DNA from: Cyanobacterium sp. T60_A2020_053 | GTDB taxonomy: Bacteria > Cyanobacteriota > Cyanobacteriia > Cyanobacteriales > Cyanobacteriaceae | Length of the DNA stretch: 64,000 nucleotides | Direction: 5' to 3' | Assembly (NCBI GenBank): GCA_015272165.1 | Contig: JACYMF010000008.1 | Location: 62,001-126,000, forward strand | In this document: positions 58,409 to 64,000 of the stretch, one piece after another | Layout: the number at the start of each line of letters is the position of its first letter | Numbering within the stretch: the first letter of the stretch is position 1 | Translations under genes and position numbers: made by a program | The notes under the pieces: model-generated | The model's database searches: none | What the model was told of the DNA's origin: nothing | Seen by the model: the letters and a program-made list of their open reading frames with translations, nothing else

Positions 58409-59560
58409 CTATTTTTTCTTATAAAAATGCTTAATAGCCTCAATTAAAGCCGTAAAAGTCTGTTTATTTTCTTCTAATTCCAAGCCCTCAATGGGTGAAT
58501 TAGCCACATACTCTAACTTGTTAGTGATAGTCTTTATATCCTTATCATGATGCTCAAACATTCTAATTAGTAAATCATCTAAGTTACAAGTCCTTACAAT
58601 TGACCAATGTTGCTCCACTGTTTCAATTTGATAAGTAGCATAAAATAGCAGAATTTTCGCCCTTAAAGGATTTGTATATTGCATAATTTCCTGTTTTAAC
58701 TCAAATAAATTCTCTACTTTTAACCAAGGAATAACTTGTCCTTCTGGTACACAACTAGGCTCAACTTCTTGCTCAGAAAGAGGCTCAATGGTTTTAGTTT
58801 CGGGGGGAGATGCTACTTCAATTTTTTGCACAACATCAATTTCCAGCCCTTGAGTGTTAATTTTTGCCTTAATTAATTGGGTATCTTCTTCTACTTCCGA
58901 TGAATTCGTATCTTTATCAACTTCCACTGCTTCATAACGATACAAAGTTCCCAATTCGTCAACAATGGTATCGGCAATAAAGGAGTAAAAATTTTGACGA
59001 TTGATGCTGGAAACTACATTTTCTAAAGCTCTTTTTAATCTTTTACTACTAGGATATAACTCTTTTATTTCCATGATTAACTCTCGTAAATCATACATTT
59101 CAATGACATTAATATCATTTTCCCAGTATTGCTTACACACCGCAAAAATTAATTTTTTCATGCGAGGAGATTCCGCATGATGTTGAATATTGTCGCTAAT
59201 GTGGAGGATTACCTCATTTTCCGATTCTTCTTCAGCGCCCGTATAATCATCCTCAAAGGAGTTACTTTGATATAATTCCGACATACGCTGTAAGACATAT
59301 TTGGCAATTTTGTTATAAACTTCCTTGCGATTAAGAGTATCAACAGCATGATAAAGTAAGGCTTTTAAATCTTCAACGGTAGGATTATTTTGATATAAAC
59401 TTTCCAAAAGACCTTGGAAGGAATAACTATTAACTACACTAAAATCAGCTTCCCAATATCTCTGACTGACATAGAAAACTAGCTTTTTTGCCCTTTTCGC
59501 TTCTTTGGAATGGCTTAATTCTTGGGCAATACTCTCAATTACGTCTGACGATACGATCAT
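58409..59560 (-). CDS. Uncharacterised protein with three tandem helical repeats
   Basis: 383 residues, not recognised. The protein contains three related segments of about 90-110 residues: residues ~7-105 (SKEAKRAKKLVFYVSQRYWE), ~115-215 (ESPRMKKLIFAVCKQYWEND) and ~285-380 (NPLRAKILLFYATYQIETVE). Each has a K-LIF-x-V-Q-Y-WE-like start, a DL..L..L middle and a final helix. A charged linker (about 225-285) with LSEQEVEPS separates the last two. No signal peptide or membrane helix. All-alpha and probably cytoplasmic. It stands between a repeat and gun4. Confidence 0.75.
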   Translation of the reverse strand: MIVSSDVIESIAQELSHSKEAKRAKKLVFYVSQRYWEADFSVVNSYSFQGLLESLYQNNPTVEDLKALLYHAVDTLNRKEVYNKIAKYVLQRMSELYQSNSFEDDYTGAEEESENEVILHISDNIQHHAESPRMKKLIFAVCKQYWENDINVIEMYDLRELIMEIKELYPSSKRLKRALENVVSSINRQNFYSFIADTIVDELGTLYRYEAVEVDKDTNSSEVEEDTQLIKAKINTQGLEIDVVQKIEVASPPETKTIEPLSEQEVEPSCVPEGQVIPWLKVENLFELKQEIMQYTNPLRAKILLFYATYQIETVEQHWSIVRTCNLDDLLIRMFEHHDKDIKTITNKLEYVANSPIEGLELEENKQTFTALIEAIKHFYKKK

Positions 59561-59674
59561 AGATTTTCGTCGGGGATAATCAGTTCCTTATTTTTGTAAT
59601 TATAACGAATTAATCATAACATAATACACCTTTTTTCAAGTTTCAGAAGATAATTAACAATGGATAATGAAAAA

Positions 59675-60367
59675 CTATACATCTTTTGTCCACACAGGAT
59701 GGGCAAAAAGTGCATCAATTTCTCTCACCCCTCGCAGTTGATTGGATAGGGGTAAATGTCCCATAGGCGCACTCAAATCCCAGATAAATTCTTGGGGATA
59801 TTTTGTCCATTTATTGCCACTTTTCCATTTTAATTTTGTCCATAATTCAATATAATCTTTTCCTGATGAAAGCCAAATTTTTCTTTGTAAACTATAACCA
59901 AATTTTCCTTCAGAATAAACATACCAAAGCTGATCAATGGTGTTTAAATCAACGGTAGGCATTTTGCTAATTTCAGTAAAATAAAGCCATTTTCTTTCTA
60001 TTGCTTTTTCTCCTGCAATTTCACATAGTTTAACTCTGGTTAAAACATCAGCTTCTTGATATTTTTGCAAAATTAATAAATTTTGTAATTCACTGTAATC
60101 AATATTTTTTTCTGATCGTAAATCAACTACTCCTAAGGGAAACTTATCCGCTAGAATTTGTTGATTTTCTGAATCTTCACGATGTTTCAATAACTGGTAA
60201 GTTTTACCTAATACGGGGTTAGCTTCTTTGCCTTGAGATGAAAATAAAAACTCCCTTAAAAATTGGTATCCTTCCGCTCCTTGTTGAGATATATCGTCAA
60301 TTAATTTGAGTTGATTTTTTTCTGAAGCCTGAGTAAATTTTTCTTTGAGAGTTTCTAATTCGTTCAT
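59675..60367 (-). CDS. gun4: GUN4 Mg-chelatase activator
   Basis: 230 residues, the length of cyanobacterial Gun4. The N-terminal helical bundle (about 1-75) is followed by the GUN4 core, with YSELQNLLILQKYQEADVLT, then VDLNTIDQLWYVYSEGKFGY and SLQRKIWLSSG, and at the end LSAPMGHLPLS. These match the protoporphyrin-binding core: the conserved TIDQLW and the FGY/SLQ stretch. Gun4 binds Mg-protoporphyrin and stimulates Mg-chelatase in chlorophyll synthesis. Some cyanobacteria carry several GUN4-domain proteins; the N-terminal bundle and length favour the genuine one. rfaE2 lies 41 bp upstream on the same strand. Confidence 0.93.
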   Translation of the reverse strand: MNELETLKEKFTQASEKNQLKLIDDISQQGAEGYQFLREFLFSSQGKEANPVLGKTYQLLKHREDSENQQILADKFPLGVVDLRSEKNIDYSELQNLLILQKYQEADVLTRVKLCEIAGEKAIERKWLYFTEISKMPTVDLNTIDQLWYVYSEGKFGYSLQRKIWLSSGKDYIELWTKLKWKSGNKWTKYPQEFIWDLSAPMGHLPLSNQLRGVREIDALFAHPVWTKDV

Positions 60368-60408
60368 TTTAATAATGTTGACCGTCTGTATGCTTTAATT
60401 TAGTTATC

Positions 60409-60897
60409 TTAATTAATAGCTAAAATTTGTTGAATAATTTTAGTAGTTGAAGTCGGTATTTCGATTTCCACCAATTCAATTTTACCACCATAGGACAAGA
60501 CAGTAGGGGCTTCAGGCAAAGTTTCTATGGCATAATCACCTCCTTTGACATAAATATCAGGTTTTAGTATCTCAATTACTTTTGTCGCCGTGGCTTCACT
60601 GAAAATTATTACGCCATCAACCATGCGCAGATTACTGAGTAACTCTGCCCGTTGTTGTTGTGGTACGATGGGGCGCGCTGGTTGTTTTTCTTTCATCGGT
60701 TTAATAGTTTTGACGCTGTTATCACTATTCACACCGATAATCAGGGTTTTACCATGGGATTTTGCTTCTTTAAGGTAGCGAGTATGCCCCACATGAAGCA
60801 AGTCAAAGCATCCATTGGTAAACACCAACGGGCGCCATTGTTGGGGATTTTGTTGGATAATGGCGGTTATTTCTTCGAGTTGATAAATTTGACTCAT
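60409..60897 (-). CDS. rfaE2: D-glycero-beta-D-manno-heptose 1-phosphate adenylyltransferase-like
   Basis: 162 residues, the separate adenylyltransferase half of bifunctional RfaE. The nucleotidyltransferase motif is FTNGCFDLLHVGHTRYLKEA (HxGH). VNSDNSVKTIKPM, then QQRAELLSNLRMVDGVIIF, and DIYVKGGDY complete the RfaE2 pattern. It transfers AMP to heptose 1-phosphate for ADP-heptose synthesis, for lipopolysaccharide or surface glycans. The kinase half (rfaE1) and gmhA/gmhB are not adjacent. It is the last gene upstream of gun4 on the minus strand. Confidence 0.93.
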   Translation of the reverse strand: MSQIYQLEEITAIIQQNPQQWRPLVFTNGCFDLLHVGHTRYLKEAKSHGKTLIIGVNSDNSVKTIKPMKEKQPARPIVPQQQRAELLSNLRMVDGVIIFSEATATKVIEILKPDIYVKGGDYAIETLPEAPTVLSYGGKIELVEIEIPTSTTKIIQQILAIN

Positions 60898-60978
60898 GGA
60901 ATAATTATGAAAATTTGCTGAAAATCGTTAAGTAATGTAACATAAAACAAGGCTTTAATTCTCATTACTGAGAAACTT

Positions 60979-61071
60979 AAAAGGTGAGCAAAAGGGCAAA
61001 GATAAATTTAAGGATAGCTTAGACTACCATTAAATTTGCCCATGTCTGAAAAGACGGAGCTTGACACCCTT
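60979..61071. repeat. Repeat family D, copy 2
   Basis: AAGGGCAAAGATAAATTTAA, then GGATAGCTTAGACTACCATT and AAATTTGCCCATGTCTGAAA match copy 3 (62178-62275). An in-frame TTG and ATG here make the DUF192 ORF look 20 codons longer than it is. Confidence 0.65.
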
Positions 61072-61095
61072 TATTATTCGATAACTTTTTTGCCC

Positions 61096-61614
61096 ATGAA
61101 TGTCAGAATCGGTCAAGTTTTTTCCCTAAGTTTGCTGGTGTTAAGCTCTACTTTGCTTATGGGTTGCCAAGGTGTTAGTTTATCTACTGTAAACTCTGCC
61201 AGCGCCCTTCACCGTAATCAGGGGCAAATCTTACCTCCCAACGCCCGTCTAGTAATAGATGGACAGGAAATCCTCTTGGAAGTGGCACAAACTTCAGATC
61301 AACAAGCCTTAGGGTTAATGTATCGGGAGTATTTATCTCCCCATCAGGGGATGTTATTTCCTTTTGAATTTCCCCGTCGTGCTAGTTTTTGGATGAAAAA
61401 TGTTCCCATCAGTTTGGATTTAATCTTTTTATATCAAGGTAAAGTCCAAGCTATGGAAAATAGCGCCCCTCCTTGTTTACAAGAACCATGCCCTATTTAT
61501 AGCCCAGATGTGTTAGTAGATCAAGTGCTGGAGTTGGCAGGGGGAAGGGCGCTGGAATTGGGTATTAGCATCGGCGACGTTTTACCCATTGAGTCAATTT
61601 CTGTGAGTCAATAG
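61096..61614 (+). CDS. DUF192 lipoprotein
   Basis: The start is set at ATG 61096 because MNVRIGQVFSLSLLVLSSTL is a signal sequence followed by LMGC (lipobox Cys24). Upstream in-frame codons (from 61036) lie inside a repeat D copy. The mature part is the DUF192 domain (about 60-165), with LMYREYLSPHQGMLFPFEF and ASFWMKNVPISLDLIFL, the typical core of YjbQ-unrelated, periplasmic DUF192 proteins. In some species DUF192 proteins are found near polysaccharide or secretion genes. Function unknown. The next 750 bp downstream are non-coding. Confidence 0.88.
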   Translation: MNVRIGQVFSLSLLVLSSTLLMGCQGVSLSTVNSASALHRNQGQILPPNARLVIDGQEILLEVAQTSDQQALGLMYREYLSPHQGMLFPFEFPRRASFWMKNVPISLDLIFLYQGKVQAMENSAPPCLQEPCPIYSPDVLVDQVLELAGGRALELGISIGDVLPIESISVSQ

Positions 61615-61799
61615 GGCTAGAGGGCAAATAAAATTTAGATTTTTGTCTCTCGCAAAGGCGCGAAGACGCAAAGAAAATCTTTGTAATAATCTCAGGCATC
61701 GTTTAAGAAAATGAAAACTGGTGTAAAAAACGGAGTTACAAATTCGTTATCATTTAATGATTAAGTTTAGTTACAATATTATTCTTAATTTCTCATTTG

Positions 61800-61808
61800 T
61801 GCTATAAT
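61800..61808 (+). promoter_or_regulatory. Candidate extended -10 promoter
   Basis: TGCTATAAT, a perfect TATAAT with the extended TG. No clear -35 at the right distance. Transcription would begin near 61815, over 550 bp before the next start codon. Confidence 0.4.
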
Positions 61809-62177
61809 TTCAGACTTAACCGTAAAAATAGATTTTAATACTCAAAGCAAGTACATTGTAAAACAATGTAAATTGTTGATACTGATACTTTTATAAGTAA
61901 AACACCTATTCACGGTAATTACATATCAAAAGTAAGATTTACGGCTCCTAATCCAGAGTGAAACTTAATAAGTTTTGTAAGCAAATTAAGCTAAATTTAG
62001 CACAAAGAATTACATTTGAGGACAAGAGAGTAAGGCTTACAGTCTCGGTAGCAGACTATCTAGTGAAGATTCAAATTAATTAAGCAAATCTAAAGAAACA
62101 CCACAGCAGAAAATTATTCTGTTACTATTACTTATTTCCATCAAATTCCCTCTCGTCAGCAAGATAAGCAAATGTTT

Positions 62178-62275
62178 TGAGGCTGTCAAAAGGACAAAGA
62201 TAAATTGAAAGATAGCTTACACTACCATTAAATTAAATTTGCCTAACCCTTAAAAAACAGGTTTTTAAACCCTTC
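62178..62275. repeat. Repeat family D, copy 3
   Basis: AGGACAAAGATAAATTGAAA, then GATAGCTTACACTACCATTA and a CTTAAAAAACAGGTTTTTAA end hairpin. It parallels copies 1 and 2. It lies upstream of the DUF2949 gene. Confidence 0.65.
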
Positions 62276-62369
62276 ATTATTTTAAAAAAGAGTTCAAAAT
62301 ATTTCATCACTATAAAAATTATTAATTGAGAATAATTTAACTAACTACTACACTATAAAAAATAAGATT

Positions 62370-62561
62370 ATGCCCCCAACTATTTATTGTAAATTTTTAA
62401 ATTTTCTCCAAGAAGAAATCAATCTTTCTCAAGACTCCATTGCTGTGGCTAAACGTTCGGTCGAGCAAAACGTGGAGTTAATTCCTATGGTACTATGGCA
62501 ATACGGTTTAGTGACCATTGATCAATTAGATCGTATCTATGATTGGTTAGAAACTTATTAA
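62370..62561 (+). CDS. DUF2949 family small protein
   Basis: 63 residues: a helix rich in hydrophobics and Glu (FLNFLQEEINLSQDSIAVAK), then ELIPMVLWQYGLVTIDQLDR and a C-terminal IYDWLETY. This matches the DUF2949 pattern (LxxEL..VP..LWQYGLIsleQLdrifDWLE), a small protein family restricted to cyanobacteria. The function is unknown, but its retention suggests a role in the phylum. It has a 750-bp non-coding region upstream. Confidence 0.88.
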   Translation: MPPTIYCKFLNFLQEEINLSQDSIAVAKRSVEQNVELIPMVLWQYGLVTIDQLDRIYDWLETY

Positions 62562-62769
62562 GCTAGTTTCCATCTAAGTTTACTGGTGGAGATAGGGAAA
62601 AGAGAATTATTAAATAATAATTTCTAAACTTTTAACTATTATTTTGCTCTAAGCATTATTTTTTATTACTTTATCATAACCACTGTAGAAGGGTTATAAA
62701 AATTAGTTGATCCGAAGTAAAAAAGATAACCTAAAATAAAGGGGTTAATTTGTGTAGCGTGAGCAAAGA

Positions 62770-63540
62770 ATGTCTTCATCATTTACCGATGCTTGGCAAT
62801 GGCAAAAAACAGCCCATGGAAGGTATTTAACCAGCGCCCTCCTCCGTGATTGGCAACATGGCTTTTTTAGTAGTGATTTTATCGGTAAAACCCCTCAAGA
62901 CATAGCACAAAATTTCTCAAATGTCAAGGCAATTTATCGTCTCAAACAAATACATAGTAATATTGTTCTACCTAGTTCAGCAGTAAAAGAAGAAGGATAT
63001 ACCGAGGGTGACGGTATCATCACCACAGGAAAAGGGCAATCGGCGTGGTGCGCTAGTGCGGATTGCACTCCGGTTTTGATTGCTGACAGGGTTTCTGGGC
63101 AAGTAACTGCCATTCATTCTGGTTGGCGTGGCACAGCTTCGGAAATAGTGGGGAGGGCGCTTAATCTTCTCAGGGATTACGGTTGTCAAAAACAAAACCT
63201 TTTATTTGCTTTAGGTCCAGCCATCAGTGGCGAAGTTTATCAAGTTACCATGGAAGTAGCTTTAACCTTATTAAAAACAATTTTTCAGGGTAGCGAGGAA
63301 GAAATTTTACGCCAAGGTTATCAATCAAAAAATCAAGTTATTTTAGTTGATCCACAACCAGAAAGAGTAAGATTAAATGTAACTCAAGTGATTTATCAGC
63401 AAATTTTACAACAGGGTATTAAACCCGAACAAATTACTGTAGCGCCCTTCTGCACTTATCAAAATCCCGACTTATTCTTTTCCTATCGGCGCACCCATGA
63501 AAAAAATGTGCAATGGTCTGGTATTGTTGCTAATGGATAA
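62770..63540 (+). CDS. pgeF: Peptidoglycan editing factor PgeF (YfiH, laccase-domain protein)
   Basis: 256 residues. The metal-binding Cys and His residues are in KQIHSNIV, WCASADCTPVLIADR and AIHSGWRGTASEIVGRALNL, the YfiH/DUF152 signatures. Members were called polyphenol oxidases or laccases; the better-supported role is hydrolysis of mis-incorporated amino acids in the peptidoglycan precursor UDP-MurNAc-L-Ser/Ala. It starts MSSSFTDAWQWQKT, without a signal peptide, so it acts in the cytoplasm. It is a complete single gene, convergent with a PIN toxin gene. Confidence 0.94.
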   Translation: MSSSFTDAWQWQKTAHGRYLTSALLRDWQHGFFSSDFIGKTPQDIAQNFSNVKAIYRLKQIHSNIVLPSSAVKEEGYTEGDGIITTGKGQSAWCASADCTPVLIADRVSGQVTAIHSGWRGTASEIVGRALNLLRDYGCQKQNLLFALGPAISGEVYQVTMEVALTLLKTIFQGSEEEILRQGYQSKNQVILVDPQPERVRLNVTQVIYQQILQQGIKPEQITVAPFCTYQNPDLFFSYRRTHEKNVQWSGIVANG

Positions 63541-63555
63541 TAGGCAATAATTTAG

Positions 63556-63963
63556 CTAAGGATTCCAAAATTCCATACTACCAAAAAAACCTAAATCTTT
63601 ATAATCAATAGTCCAAATTTGACTCTGATATTTTTGAGCAATTACTATCACAGAAGCATCTTCCAAAGTACCTCGCCAATGGGAAAAGTTCAATACTAAA
63701 TCCGATATACTCACAAAATCCGATGTAGAGATAGTGACGATTACTGTTTCTTCCTCAATAACACTTAATAACTTCTTTGCCATGTTAATTGATTCATTAC
63801 GGGATACAAACTTATAAACTTCAAATAATATGGGTAAAGGAGTTAAAACTTCCCCAAAAATAAGGGAAATTTTGCTAAAACCAAGTTTAGCTTCACTGTG
63901 ATAATTGTCCTTTTTAGATACTAGCGCGATTAATGGTCCAGCATCTAATACTAATCTTTTCAT
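63556..63963 (-). CDS. PIN domain toxin, VapC-like
   Basis: 135 residues. The acidic active-site residues of a PIN nuclease are in LVLDAGPLIALVS (Asp7), ILFEVYKF (Glu48), EDASVIVIAQK (Asp102) and WTIDYKDLGFF (Asp120). VapC toxins cut tRNA or rRNA and are blocked by an antitoxin. The start codon overlaps the TAA stop of the upstream gene by one base (TAATG), so an antitoxin gene is translationally coupled, mostly outside the window. Confidence 0.85.
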   Translation of the reverse strand: MKRLVLDAGPLIALVSKKDNYHSEAKLGFSKISLIFGEVLTPLPILFEVYKFVSRNESINMAKKLLSVIEEETVIVTISTSDFVSISDLVLNFSHWRGTLEDASVIVIAQKYQSQIWTIDYKDLGFFGSMEFWNP

Positions 63964-64000
63964 TAGCGGTTATCAACATTTGTAGAGGAATCTGCGGAAG
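63963..64000 (-). CDS. Probable antitoxin of the PIN toxin, 3' end only
   Basis: Only the last codons are visible, reading ..SADSSTNVDNR and a TAA (63965-63963) that overlaps the ATG of the PIN gene. Position and coupling are those of a VapB antitoxin; the family cannot be told from so few residues. Confidence 0.5.
   Translation of the reverse strand, partial: SADSSTNVDNR

Larger units (their letters stand above)
61615..62369 (+). other. Long non-coding gap with a possible structured RNA
   Basis: 755 bp without a convincing gene. Early on, TCTCGCAAAGGCGCGAAGACG (61648-61667) resembles a motif common in cyanobacterial intergenic DNA. TGCTATAAT (61800-61808) is an extended -10 promoter candidate. 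Downstream, the hairpin ACATTGT-AAA-ACAATGT lies at 61851-61867 and AGTCT-loop-AGACT near 62042-62058. The tail holds a repeat D copy (62178-62275). It may be a long leader of the DUF2949 gene or an independent RNA. Confidence 0.4.

Noticed and set aside
61851-61867. Hairpin as a terminator
   Set aside because: No T-run follows the stem, so a rho-independent terminator is not supported.

Overview
The window is cyanobacterial chromosome. The evidence is a split RNA polymerase beta-prime subunit (RpoC2 as its own gene next to rpoB), GUN4, SufR with its four-cysteine signature, two bilin-binding phototaxis receptors, DUF2949 and DUF751 proteins and pentapeptide-repeat proteins. The DNA is AT-rich. 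rpoC1 is absent from the rpoB-rpoC2 junction, an arrangement I recall from Synechocystis PCC 6803. A low-GC unicellular relative of Geminocystis or Cyanobacterium fits, but that placement is inference. No rRNA, tRNA, CRISPR array, prophage or intact transposase gene was seen.

Layout. 0.3-8.2 kb: a propeller-transglutaminase protein, hisG, dapB, a Uma2 nuclease, an MalK-type ATPase and a membrane-anchored Ser/Thr kinase. 8.2-16.5 kb: a BrnT/BrnA toxin-antitoxin pair, a DrrA-type ATPase, an AlkB-like dioxygenase, a channel-like membrane protein, a GPH-type sugar symporter, a GST-like reductase and an SDR. 16.9-23.8 kb: two tandem chemoreceptors carrying cyanobacteriochrome GAF domains, the most distinctive functional module. 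24.0-27.9 kb: a Wza/Wzc exopolysaccharide export pair. 28-38.5 kb: aldo/keto reductase, sufR with its operator, an S9 peptidase, rbfA, DUF751, a pentapeptide protein, thiC under a TPP riboswitch, corA and a methyltransferase. 38.5-47.4 kb: rpsT, tatD, rpoB and rpoC2, all on the minus strand. 47.6-64 kb: transport orphans, rbgA, a cluster of small membrane proteins, an M61 peptidase, rsmH, a long pentapeptide protein, a three-repeat protein of unknown function, gun4, rfaE2, a DUF192 lipoprotein, DUF2949, pgeF and a PIN toxin whose antitoxin runs off the edge.

Two genome-scale signals stand out. First, the heptamer AGCGCCC occurs about 100 times, near-equally on both strands and mostly inside genes, against fewer than 2 expected by base composition. 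The usual cyanobacterial HIP1 octamer GCGATCGC occurs once. Second, almost every longer intergenic gap is filled by small interspersed repeats of at least five families. They include a MITE-like element with terminal inverted repeats and 4-bp target duplications, and an element of about 220 bp with palindromic ends. Several automatic gene starts are extended into these repeats, and corrected starts are given where the sequence supports them.
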